Shown: positions 25,896-33,573 of the stretch, piece after piece
Layout: every line of letters starts with the position of its first letter
How positions within the stretch are numbered: the first letter of the stretch is position 1
DNA from: Azoarcus sp.
GTDB lineage: Bacteria > Pseudomonadota > Gammaproteobacteria > Burkholderiales > Rhodocyclaceae
Length of the DNA: 47,441 nucleotides
Assembly (NCBI GenBank): GCA_020725025.1
Contig: DYFV01000036.1
Span: 1-47,441 of the forward strand
Reading direction: 5' to 3'
Program-made: the position numbers and the translations under genes
Notes under the pieces: model-generated
Database searches by the model: none
Seen by the model: only the letters and a program-made list of their open reading frames with translations
What the model was told of the DNA's origin: nothing

Positions 25896-27389
25896 ATGAG
25901 CAGCCAAGCCACCGAGGTCGGTGAGGCCTGCGGCGCGCGGCGCAGGTTCGGGCGCTATGTGGTCGAGGCCGAACTGGGCGGCGGCGCAATGGGTATCGTC
26001 TACCGCGCCCAGGACCCGCTGATCGAGCGCAAGGTCGCGCTCAAGGTCCTGTCGCCCGGCCTCCTGCCCGCAGAGGAGGTCGACTTCCGGGAGCGCTTCT
26101 TCCGCGAGGCCAAATCCGCCGGCCGGCTCAACCATCCCAACATCGTCACGATCTACGACGTCGGCGAGAGCAGCGACGAAAACGGCCTGCCCTACATCGC
26201 CATGGAACTCCTCACCGGGCTGACCGTGCGGGAGAGCCTGGACAGCGGGGTCGTGCTGCCGGTGCGCAAGGTCACCGAGGTGGGGCTGCTGGTCATCCGC
26301 GGACTCGACTACGCCCACCAGCACGGCATCGTCCATCGGGACGTCAAGCCGGCCAACATCATGCTCTCGCGCAAGGGCACGGTGAAGATCATGGACTTCG
26401 GCATCGCCCTGCCGAGCGATGCCGGAAAGGCCTCGCGCGATGCGATGCTCGGCTCGCCCAAGTACATGGCGCCGGAACAGCTCGCCGGCGACACCGTGGA
26501 CGGGCGCACCGACCTGTTCGCCCTCGGCGTGACCCTGTACGAAATGCTCACCGGCAAGGATCCCTTCGACGCCGACAGCATACCGACGGTGATGCACAAC
26601 ATCCTGCACCGGGACCCGCCACCGCCCTCGACGCTCAATCCGGATGTGCCTCCGGAGCTCGATCAGGTTGTCATGCGGGCGCTTGCGAAGGATCCGGAAG
26701 CGCGCTTTCCGAACGCGCGCGAGATGGGCCGCGCCCTGGTCCCCGTGCGCCGCATGCTCAAGGACCGGGAGACCCTCGGGCCGGCCCGCCTCGCGCCGGG
26801 AGCTCGCGCCTCGGCGGCTCCGGCCGCCGCAGCCCATGGCCCCGCGGCGGAACGGGTCCGGCGCCCGGCGCGGCGCACGGTCCTTGCCGTGCTCGCGGTC
26901 CTTGCGGCAGCCCTGGCGGCCGGCACCGTGCTGTTCTTCGGCCGCTCCGCCCCGCACCCCCAGGTCGCGCTCGCACCGCTGGCCCGGCCCGCGGTCGCCG
27001 AGCCCGCGGCCGTGGCTGCAGGCGCTGGGCAGCCGAACGCGGCCATCGATGCGTCCCAGGCGACGGCCGCTGAACCCGACGCGGAAACGTCGGACTCCGC
27101 CCAGGCGCCGCTCCCCGCAGGCGCCATGCCGAAGGCCGCGAACAGGTCGCCCGTGCGCGACGCCGCCCGCCAGCCGCTCCCGCCCGGCCGGCTCGCGCTG
27201 AGCGTGCTGCCGTGGGGCGAGATCCGCGTGGACGGGCGGCCGCGAGGCGTAACGCCTCCGCTGCACAGTCTGGAACTGCCCGCCGGCGTTCACCGGGTGG
27301 AGATCCGCAACGCCGACTTTCCTCCGCTGGTACGCCGGATAAGGATAAGAGCCGGCAAGACCACCAGCATCGACCACCGATTCGAGTGA
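25896..27389 (+). CDS. Membrane-anchored Ser/Thr protein kinase with C-terminal PEGA domain
   Basis: A 497-residue Hanks-type kinase. Cytoplasmic kinase domain (about 18-290): glycine loop G-G-G-A-M-G (28-33), catalytic Lys50 in V-A-L-K, Glu71, H-R-D-V-K-P-A-N (147-154), D-F-G (167-169), and M-A-P-E. A Pro/Ala linker leads to one membrane helix (328-348), an Ala/Pro-rich extracytoplasmic stalk, and a PEGA domain in the last 66 residues. All catalytic residues are intact. An in-frame opening back to 25722 is rejected because it would lie in the divergent promoter region. The stop overlaps the next start as TGATG. Likely partner of the PP2C and FHA proteins. Confidence 0.94.
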   Translation: MSSQATEVGEACGARRRFGRYVVEAELGGGAMGIVYRAQDPLIERKVALKVLSPGLLPAEEVDFRERFFREAKSAGRLNHPNIVTIYDVGESSDENGLPYIAMELLTGLTVRESLDSGVVLPVRKVTEVGLLVIRGLDYAHQHGIVHRDVKPANIMLSRKGTVKIMDFGIALPSDAGKASRDAMLGSPKYMAPEQLAGDTVDGRTDLFALGVTLYEMLTGKDPFDADSIPTVMHNILHRDPPPPSTLNPDVPPELDQVVMRALAKDPEARFPNAREMGRALVPVRRMLKDRETLGPARLAPGARASAAPAAAAHGPAAERVRRPARRTVLAVLAVLAAALAAGTVLFFGRSAPHPQVALAPLARPAVAEPAAVAAGAGQPNAAIDASQATAAEPDAETSDSAQAPLPAGAMPKAANRSPVRDAARQPLPPGRLALSVLPWGEIRVDGRPRGVTPPLHSLELPAGVHRVEIRNADFPPLVRRIRIRAGKTTSIDHRFE

Positions 27390-27823
27390 TGGCCTCTCAA
27401 GCTTCCCGTACCCTCCTGGGGACCGCCCTCGCCGCGCTCCTGCTGGCCGCCGGATGTGCCACACCGCCGGCGGCGGAAACGCCGTCCGTCGCCGTCCCTG
27501 TCGCCCCACGCGCAGCGGAAGCCGCGGCGGCCCTGCGCAGCGGCATCGCCCACTACGAGGGTGCCCGATACGAGGCCTCACGGACGGAGTTGCGGCGCGC
27601 CCTCGCACTCGGACCCGAGACCCCGGCCGAAGCCGTGCTGGCCCACAAGTACCTCGCCTTCATCCTGTGCGCCAGCGGGCAGACCGAGCCGTGCCGCGAA
27701 GCCTTCCGCGCTGCGCTGCGCATCGACCCGCAATTCACCCTGACGCGAGGCGAGGCCGGCCATCCGATGTGGGGCCCGGTCTTCGTCCAGGTCCGCCGCG
27801 AACTCGCCCCCGCCGCGCGCTGA
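27389..27823 (+). CDS. TssQ-like lipoprotein with TPR-type helices
   Basis: A 144-residue exported lipoprotein: signal peptide ending L-L-A-A-G-C, acylated Cys23. Mature protein contains two TPR-like helical hairpins (A-L-R-S-G-I-A-H-Y-E-G-A-R-Y and K-Y-L-A-F-I-L-C-A-S-G-Q) and ends with a G-H-P-M-W-G-P-V-F segment. Length, TPR pair and this segment recall the TssQ family of type VI secretion-associated lipoproteins in betaproteobacteria. The start overlaps the kinase stop (TGATG), so kinase and lipoprotein are made together. The TssQ assignment is from recollection of family features and is less secure than the lipoprotein call. Confidence 0.72.
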   Translation: MASQASRTLLGTALAALLLAAGCATPPAAETPSVAVPVAPRAAEAAAALRSGIAHYEGARYEASRTELRRALALGPETPAEAVLAHKYLAFILCASGQTEPCREAFRAALRIDPQFTLTRGEAGHPMWGPVFVQVRRELAPAAR

Positions 27824-27979
27824 ACTTGCGAGCCCGGACACGACTCGTTCGTTGATTGCGCCTTCCCCAGGCGTCGGGTCCGGATGACGAAGAATTCAGG
27901 CCGGCCCGGTCGCCTTGCCGCCCGGGCGGCGCTGTGCGATGCTCGGAACCGAACTCCGCCACCGCCGCCCACTTACGCC

Positions 27980-28684
27980 GTGAAACTGCGCACCACCGAA
28001 CTCAGCATCCCGGCCGGGCCGGTCTGGCTCGACGGCCTGCTCACCCACGCCCCCAACGTGCGCGGCCTCGCCGTGATGCTGCAGCCCAACGCCGCGAGCC
28101 TCTCCGAGTCGCGAGAAAGCTATGTGGCCGGCGTGCTGCAGTCGGCCGGCCTCGCCACTCTGGCGGTGAACCTCCTCACCCGCTACGAGGAGACGCGGGA
28201 TCCGGACGCCCGCTACAACGTGCCGCAGATGGCCAACCGCGTCCTGGCGGTGGCGGACTGGATCGCGCACCAGCCGCCGCTCGTGCCCCTCGCCGTGGGA
28301 CTCCTCGCCAACGGCACCGCCTGCGGCGCGGCGGTGCGCGCGGGCTGGAAGGGCCCCGAGCGCTTCGCCGCCCTGGTGTGCCGCGGCGGCCGCCCCGACC
28401 TGGCCGGTGCGACCCCGCTCGCCGCCCTGACGGTTCCGATCCGCGTCGTCGTCGGCGCCGACGATCCGGAGCTCCCGATCGTCAAGCAGGCCTTCGATTA
28501 CCTGCGCGGCCCGCGCGACTGGCAGCTCGTGTCCGGCGCCGGGCCCCTCTTCGCCGAGCCCGGCACCCTCGACGGGTACGCGCAGCTCGCCGCCGAGTGG
28601 CTTCTCGATCGACTGCCGGCACCCCGCCCCCGCGAGGCGCCCGAGCCCTCCGCCGGAATCCCGGCCTCTCCCGACTCGGCCTGA
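27980..28684 (+). CDS. Alpha/beta-hydrolase-fold protein, dienelactone-hydrolase-like, probably inactive
   Basis: About 234 residues with the fold of the dienelactone-hydrolase-like family often fused to or found beside phosphoribosyltransferases. Conserved non-catalytic parts are present (A-G-L-A-T-L-A-V-N-L-L-T, C-R-G-G-R-P-D-L-A-G, V-V-V-G-A-D-D). The nucleophile elbow, usually G-A-S-T-G, reads N-G-T-A-C-G with no serine. The catalytic histidine of G-A-T-H-L-F is a proline (G-A-G-P-L-F, Pro189), and the H-G-S-G oxyanion region is Q-P-N-A. GTG at 27980 is preferred as start; an ATG at 27884 would add 32 Pro/Arg-rich residues. Reading frame is intact, so it may be a binding or scaffold protein. 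Confidence 0.72.
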   Translation: MKLRTTELSIPAGPVWLDGLLTHAPNVRGLAVMLQPNAASLSESRESYVAGVLQSAGLATLAVNLLTRYEETRDPDARYNVPQMANRVLAVADWIAHQPPLVPLAVGLLANGTACGAAVRAGWKGPERFAALVCRGGRPDLAGATPLAALTVPIRVVVGADDPELPIVKQAFDYLRGPRDWQLVSGAGPLFAEPGTLDGYAQLAAEWLLDRLPAPRPREAPEPSAGIPASPDSA

Positions 28685-28992
28685 GCGCCGACGACCGCGC
28701 GACGGCACCACGCCGGCACGCGGCTCGCACAACGGGCCGTCCTGCCCTCCTGCCCTGCCCCGCTCGCCCCCAAGCCCGGCGCGACCGCGCCACGCCCGCC
28801 AGCGAGGCGGACCCGGCTTCCGCAGCATTTCGTAAAGTATTGTTTATACGAATTTTTTCATTCGTATATCTACGAATCGCAAGCACCTGCCGAAACGCCA
28901 ACAATCCCGCGCAGCTCGTCCGAGGTCGTTAGCGCGGAACGGGTATCCGTCGCGGGGGCGGCTTCCCACGCGTTTCGCTACAGGGGCAAGAA
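28685..28992 (+). promoter_or_regulatory. Intergenic region with AT-rich TACGAAT half-site array before dctQ
   Basis: The first 140 bases are GC-rich with no recognisable feature. At 28827-28877 an AT-rich island stands out: a perfect 9-base inverted repeat (tatacgaat at 28845-28853, attcgtata at 28860-28868), a third tacgaat at 28871-28877 and a related tttcgta at 28828-28834. CGTA/TACG cores fall at 28831, 28847, 28863 and 28871 (steps of 16, 16 and 8). ttgttt at 28840-28845 may be a -35 with a -10 inside the palindrome. The layout suggests a dimeric repressor controlling dctQM. The remaining 115 bases to the dctQ ATG would be leader. Confidence 0.5.
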
Positions 28993-29676
28993 ATGCTCAA
29001 GGCACTCGACCGTTTCGAGGAGTGGCTCATCACCTTCCTGATGGGCGCGGCGACGGTCATCATCTTCGTCGCCGTGATTCACCGTTACCTCTCCGGCTGG
29101 CCGATTCCCGTCGTCCAGGACTGGTTCCTCGCCCTCAACTTCGGATGGGCGCAGGAGCTGTGCATCATCATGTTCGTGTGGATGGCGAAGTTCGGCGCCG
29201 CCTACGGGGTGCGCACCGGCATCCACGTCGGCGTCGACGTGCTCATCAACCGGCTCGAGGCGAAGAACCGCGGCCGATTCATCGTGCTCGGTCTCGCGGC
29301 CGGCGCGCTCTTCACCGGCATCGTCGCGGTGCTGGGCGGGACCTTCGTGTGGGAGAACGGCGCCCACTACCAGATCCTCACCTGGCTGGGCCGGGACACG
29401 GGCGAGCTCTACGAGGGACCGGTCACGCCCGACCTCGAGTGGCCGACCTGGATCGTGTACTCCGCCATCCCCCTGGGCTCGGGCCTCATGTGCTTCCGCT
29501 TCATCCAGGTGGCGGTGAACTTCGTGCGCACCGGCGAGCTGCCCCATCACGACCACGGGCACGTGGACGGCATCGACGCGGAACACCTGCCGGTGGACGC
29601 CAACCCCTACGAGATGGACGACGACCTCCATCCCCGCGACCTCAAGCACGGCCCGCGCGACGGCCGCAAGGACTGA
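28993..29676 (+). CDS. dctQ: TRAP transporter small permease DctQ
   Basis: A 227-residue four-helix membrane protein, the small subunit of a tripartite ATP-independent periplasmic transporter for C4-dicarboxylates or similar acids. Typical features: R-F-E-E-W at the start, W-A-Q-E-L-C-I-I-M-F-V-W-M-A-K-F-G-A-A, and R-T-G-I-H-V-G-V-D. It has a long His/Asp-rich cytoplasmic tail (about 180-227: P-H-H-D-H-G-H, D-D-D-L-H), longer than most DctQ proteins and possibly metal-binding. A dctP binding-protein gene normally adjoins dctQM; none is in this window. dctM follows 3 bases later. Confidence 0.93.
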   Translation: MLKALDRFEEWLITFLMGAATVIIFVAVIHRYLSGWPIPVVQDWFLALNFGWAQELCIIMFVWMAKFGAAYGVRTGIHVGVDVLINRLEAKNRGRFIVLGLAAGALFTGIVAVLGGTFVWENGAHYQILTWLGRDTGELYEGPVTPDLEWPTWIVYSAIPLGSGLMCFRFIQVAVNFVRTGELPHHDHGHVDGIDAEHLPVDANPYEMDDDLHPRDLKHGPRDGRKD

Positions 29677-29679
29677 GCC

Positions 29680-30963
29680 ATGGATACCGCCATCGTTTTC
29701 GGCTTGCTGGTCGCGCTGATGCTGACCGGCATGCCCATCTCCATCTCGCTGGGCCTCACGGTACTGGCCTTCCTGTTCACCCTGACCCAGGTGCCGATCG
29801 AATCGGTCGCCCTGAAGCTCTTCACCGGTATCGAGAAGTTCGAGATCATGGCGATCCCGTTCTTCATCCTGGCCGGCAACTTCCTCACCCACGGCGGCGT
29901 GGCGCGGCGGATGATCAACTTCGCCACCGCCATGGTCGGCCACTGGTACGGCGGCCTCGGCCTCGCCGGCGTGGTGGCCTGCGCGCTGTTCGCAGCGGTG
30001 TCCGGCTCGAGCCCGGCCACCGTGGTGGCGATCGGGGCGATCCTGCTCCCGGCCATGGTCAAGGCGGGCTTTCCCAACCGTTTCGGGGCGGGCGTCATCA
30101 CCACCTCGGGCGCGCTGGGCATTCTCATTCCGCCCTCCATCGTGATGGTGATGTACTCGGTGTCCACCAACACCTCCGTCGGCGCGCTCTTCATGGCCGG
30201 CGTGGTCCCGGGCCTGATGCTCGCCACCCTGCTGGGCATCACCACCTGGTATCGCGCGAAGAAGTTCGACTACCCGCGCATGCCCCGCGCGAGCTGGGGC
30301 GAGCGCTGGAAGGCGCTGCGCGAGTCGGCCTGGGGCCTCTTCCTCATCGTGGTGGTGATGGGCGGCATCTACTCCGGCATGTTCACCCCGACCGAGGCGG
30401 CGGCGATGAGCGCAGCCTACGCCTTCTTCGTGGCGGTCTTCGTCTACAAGGACCTGACCCTGAAGGACGTGCCGAAGGTGCTGCTCAACTCGGCCAACAT
30501 GAGCGCGATGCTGCTCTACATCATCACCAACGCGGTGCTGTTCTCCTTCCTCATGACCCACGAGGGCATCCCGCAGGAGATGGCCGACTGGATGCTGAGC
30601 CAGGGGATGGGCATCATCACCTTCCTGCTGGTGGTGAACATCCTGCTGCTCCTGGCCGGCAACTTCATGGAGCCCTCGTCCATCGTGCTGATCATGTCGC
30701 CCATCCTGTTCCCGGTGGCGATGAAGCTCGGCATCGACCCGGTGCACTTCGGCATCCTGATGGTGGTGAACATGGAGGTCGGCATGTGCCATCCGCCGGT
30801 GGGCCTGAACCTCTACGTGGCGAGCGGCATCACCCGCATGGGCATCACCGAGCTCACCATAGCGGTGTGGCCGTGGCTGCTCACCATGCTCGGCTTCCTG
30901 GTAGTGGTAACCTACTGGCCCGGCCTGTCGCTCGCCCTGCCGCGGGCGCTCGGCATGATGTAG
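29680..30963 (+). CDS. dctM: TRAP transporter large permease DctM
   Basis: A 427-residue permease with about 12 membrane helices, the sodium-coupled transport subunit of the TRAP system. Family landmarks are F-F-I-L-A-G-N-F-L-T near residue 65, A-A-V-S-G-S-S-P-A-T-V-V-A-I-G near 105, G-I-L-I-P-P-S-I and, near the C-terminus, H-P-P-V-G-L-N-L-Y-V. Length is typical. Co-transcribed with dctQ and closed by a strong intrinsic terminator 30 bases downstream. Substrate probably a C4-dicarboxylate; the binding protein that sets specificity is encoded elsewhere. Confidence 0.95.
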   Translation: MDTAIVFGLLVALMLTGMPISISLGLTVLAFLFTLTQVPIESVALKLFTGIEKFEIMAIPFFILAGNFLTHGGVARRMINFATAMVGHWYGGLGLAGVVACALFAAVSGSSPATVVAIGAILLPAMVKAGFPNRFGAGVITTSGALGILIPPSIVMVMYSVSTNTSVGALFMAGVVPGLMLATLLGITTWYRAKKFDYPRMPRASWGERWKALRESAWGLFLIVVVMGGIYSGMFTPTEAAAMSAAYAFFVAVFVYKDLTLKDVPKVLLNSANMSAMLLYIITNAVLFSFLMTHEGIPQEMADWMLSQGMGIITFLLVVNILLLLAGNFMEPSSIVLIMSPILFPVAMKLGIDPVHFGILMVVNMEVGMCHPPVGLNLYVASGITRMGITELTIAVWPWLLTMLGFLVVVTYWPGLSLALPRALGMM

Positions 30964-30992
30964 GCACCCCCGACGGTGTCGCGTCGAAGAAT

Positions 30993-31028
30993 GGCCGGCG
31001 GCACCTGGTGCCCCGGCCGTTTTTCTTT
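30993..31028 (+). terminator. Intrinsic terminator of dctQM
   Basis: Eleven base pairs with one bulged C: ggccgg (30993-30998) with ccggcc (31013-31018), and ggcac (31000-31004) with gtgcc (31008-31012), loop ctg. It is followed by gtttttcttttg. It separates the transporter from the two-component genes. Confidence 0.88.
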
Positions 31029-31060
31029 TGTCTTGGTCTTTTCGTGGGTGGGAGCGCGTA

Positions 31061-31732
31061 ATGCAGGTGTTGTTGGTGGAGGACGATCCGGAGCTTGCGG
31101 AAGGGATTTCCGTCTTCCTCGAAGGCCAGGGCGACACGGTGGAGGTGGCGATGGACGGCAACCAGGCCGATCGCCGGCTGCAGGAGGAGCCCTTCGATTT
31201 CGCCCTGGTGGACGTCGGGCTGCCCGGGCTGGGCGGCTACGAGGTGGTGCGCAGACTGCGCCGCCGCGGGCAGAGCCTGCCGGTCATCATCATCACCGCC
31301 CGCGACGCGCTCGACGACCGCATCTACGGTCTGGATCTGGGCGCCGACGACTACCTGCCCAAGCCCTTCGAGCTTTCCGAGCTCGCCGCGCGCATGCGCG
31401 CGGTGCTGCGCCGGGGCGGCCACGCCGAGGCGACCCGTATCGTCTTCGGGCCACTCAGCCTGGACCCCGAGGGCCGGCTGGCCGAGCTCGCCGGCCAGCC
31501 GATCGCGCTCACCGCCCGCGAATGGGACCTGCTGCGGGCCCTCGCGGAAGCGGACGGCCGCACCGTGCCCAAGGACCGCCTCCAGGCCGAAGGCAGCGGC
31601 AACGTCGTCGAGGTCTACATTTCGCGCCTGCGGCCGCGGCTGGAGGTCGGCGGAATCCTGATCCGCACCGTGCGCGGCTTCGGCTATCGGCTCGAACTGG
31701 CAGGACCGGCGCGACGCGACAATGCAGGTTAG
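31061..31732 (+). CDS. OmpR-family response regulator (TctD-like)
   Basis: A 223-residue two-domain regulator. The receiver domain has the acidic pocket E7/D8/D9, phosphoacceptor D51 (L-V-D-V-G-L-P-G) and K101 (L-P-K-P-F). The C-terminal winged helix (about 128-220) ends with R-T-V-R-G-F-G-Y-R-L. The start at 31061 has GGAG 7 bases upstream. The stop overlaps the kinase start by 11 bases. TctD-type regulators respond to carboxylates and switch on uptake genes; placed between dctQM and actP, either transporter is a plausible target. Confidence 0.94.
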   Translation: MQVLLVEDDPELAEGISVFLEGQGDTVEVAMDGNQADRRLQEEPFDFALVDVGLPGLGGYEVVRRLRRRGQSLPVIIITARDALDDRIYGLDLGADDYLPKPFELSELAARMRAVLRRGGHAEATRIVFGPLSLDPEGRLAELAGQPIALTAREWDLLRALAEADGRTVPKDRLQAEGSGNVVEVYISRLRPRLEVGGILIRTVRGFGYRLELAGPARRDNAG

Positions 31733-33095
31733 CCTTCGCACGGCGCTGCTGCGCGAGCTCGCCGCGCCGCTGATGCTGGCGCTGCTGGTGGGCAGCTGGA
31801 TGGCCTACGGGATCGCCCGGGACGTCATCTCGGCCGCCTACGACCAGAGCCTGGTCAACCTCGCCGAAGGCGTGGCCAACCGCGTGCAGATCGAGAACGG
31901 CCGCCCCCGTATCGACCTGCCGCCCGAAGCGGAGGCCGTGCTGCGCACCGACAGGGTGGACCGCATCTACTTCCGGGTGCGCGACGGCGCCGGCGAGGTC
32001 CTGGCCGGCGACCCGGAGCTTCCACCGACCGAACGCGGCATGCCCGACGACCTGCCCTACTTCTACGAGGAGCAGTTCCGCGGCGAGTGGGTCCGCGGTG
32101 TGCGCCTGCATCCCGTGCGGGACGGGGTCGACTTCTACGTCACGGTCGCGGAAACCATGGGCAAGCGGGACCAGGCGGTGCGCAACCTCCTGCTCGGCTT
32201 CGTCGTCGCCCTGCTGCTGATCGTCACCGCGGTTGCGGCGGTGGTGCGATTCAGCATTCCCGCCGCGCTGGCGCCGCTGCTGCGCGTGCAGCGGGAAATC
32301 ACCCGTCGCTCGGGGCAGGACCTGGCCCCCCTCGATACGAGCAGCGCACCGGTCGAGATCCGTCCGCTGGTGGAGATGATGAATGTCCAGCTCGAGCGGC
32401 TGCGCGCGGCCAATCGCGCTCAGCGCGAGTTCCTCCAGGACGCGGCGCACCAGTTGCGCACGCCGCTGGCCGGCCTGCAGATGCAGCTCGAGCTGCTGGA
32501 GACCGGGCGCGGCGATCCCGAGGCCTTCACCCGACTGCGCCGGTCGGTATTGCGGGTGACGCGGCTCGCGAACCAGCTCCTGGCGCTCGCGCGCGCCGAG
32601 GCCGGCGAGCGCCTGCTCGCCGATGCGCCGCGGGTGGACCCCGGCGCCCTGATCGACGAGATGCTCGACGACTGGCTGGCTGCGGCGGATGCGCGCGGCA
32701 TCGATTTCGGCGTGGAGCGCGAGCATGCCGCGCTGACGGGTGATCCGACCCTGCTGCGCGAGCTCCTCGCCAACCTGGTCGACAACGCCCTGAAATACAC
32801 CCCGGAAGGCGGCGAGGTCACCCTACGCTGCCGGCGTGCGGGCGAACATGTGGCGATCGAGGTGAGCGACAACGGCCCGGGCATCCCCGAGGCGGAGCGC
32901 GAACGGGTGTTCGAGCGCTTCCACCGCCTGCCCGGCAGCGGCCCGACGGGCAGCGGGCTGGGTCTTTCGATCGCACGCGAAATCGTGCGCGCCCACGGCG
33001 GAACGATCGACATCGCCACGCCGGCCGACGGCCGCGGGACGCGCATCACGGTGCGCCTGCCCGCACCTTGCGATGCGATCGCCGAAATCGGCTGA
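31722..33095 (+). CDS. Sensor histidine kinase (TctE-like)
   Basis: A 457-residue inner-membrane kinase. Membrane helices at about 13-33 and 156-176 flank a periplasmic domain of about 120 residues of the 2CSK_N type found in TctE/QseC-like sensors. A HAMP-like linker leads to the H-box with phosphorylated H243 (D-A-A-H-Q-L-R-T-P-L), then N-box (N-L-V-D-N-A-L-K-Y-T-P) and G boxes (D-N-G-P-G-I-P and G-S-G-L-G-L-S). All catalytic motifs are intact. It overlaps the response regulator gene and forms one operon with it. Carboxylate sensing is inferred from relatives and neighbours. Confidence 0.94.
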   Translation: MQVSLRTALLRELAAPLMLALLVGSWMAYGIARDVISAAYDQSLVNLAEGVANRVQIENGRPRIDLPPEAEAVLRTDRVDRIYFRVRDGAGEVLAGDPELPPTERGMPDDLPYFYEEQFRGEWVRGVRLHPVRDGVDFYVTVAETMGKRDQAVRNLLLGFVVALLLIVTAVAAVVRFSIPAALAPLLRVQREITRRSGQDLAPLDTSSAPVEIRPLVEMMNVQLERLRAANRAQREFLQDAAHQLRTPLAGLQMQLELLETGRGDPEAFTRLRRSVLRVTRLANQLLALARAEAGERLLADAPRVDPGALIDEMLDDWLAAADARGIDFGVEREHAALTGDPTLLRELLANLVDNALKYTPEGGEVTLRCRRAGEHVAIEVSDNGPGIPEAERERVFERFHRLPGSGPTGSGLGLSIAREIVRAHGGTIDIATPADGRGTRITVRLPAPCDAIAEIG

Positions 33096-33261
33096 AAGCC
33101 CCGCCCCGCCGCGCTCTCGAATATCTCCACGGCATTTTTTCAGGAACCCTTAAGCATCGAGTCAGTGGTACGTAAGGCCGCGCTCACAGAATCGGCTGCG
33201 GCTGGCGGCAGACCGTCCGAGCGCCGCCATACGACTTGCATAACTACCACGAGGAGATGCC

Positions 33262-33573
33262 GTGAGTCAGGACATCATTGCCCAACGGGTACGCGCGAAC
33301 CCGAAGTACGCGGCCTTGAAGAGCACGCGCAACCGCTACGGGTGGATCATGACCGCCCTGATGATGATCGTTTATTACGGTTACATCATGCTGGTCGCCT
33401 TCGACAAGGAGTTCCTTGCCCAGAGGATGGGCGACGGCGTGATGTCCGTCGGCATTCCCATCGGCGTCGGCGTCATCCTTTTCACCATCGTGATCACCGG
33501 CATCTACGTGCGTCGTGCCAACAGCGAGTTCGACGCGATCAAGGCCGAAATCGTCAAGGAGGCGCTCAAGTGA
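33262..33573 (+). CDS. DUF485 family membrane protein (ActP partner)
   Basis: A 103-residue protein with two membrane helices (about 27-47 and 65-87), typical of the DUF485/YjcH family that is almost always encoded just before the acetate symporter ActP. Start is GTG at 33262 with GAGGAG 5 bases upstream. Its stop overlaps the actP ATG (TGATG), so translation is coupled. Family function is not established biochemically; an accessory role in symporter assembly or stability is inferred. Confidence 0.93.
   Translation: MSQDIIAQRVRANPKYAALKSTRNRYGWIMTALMMIVYYGYIMLVAFDKEFLAQRMGDGVMSVGIPIGVGVILFTIVITGIYVRRANSEFDAIKAEIVKEALK

Noticed and set aside
28978..31161. 727-codon antisense frame over dctQM, very rich in His, Glu and Asp
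   Set aside because: Complement of membrane-protein codons; no motif or ribosome-binding site.
33174..33250. Possible sigma-54 promoter (cttgca) before DUF485-actP
   Set aside because: The required GG at the -24 position with the fixed 10-base spacing is absent.
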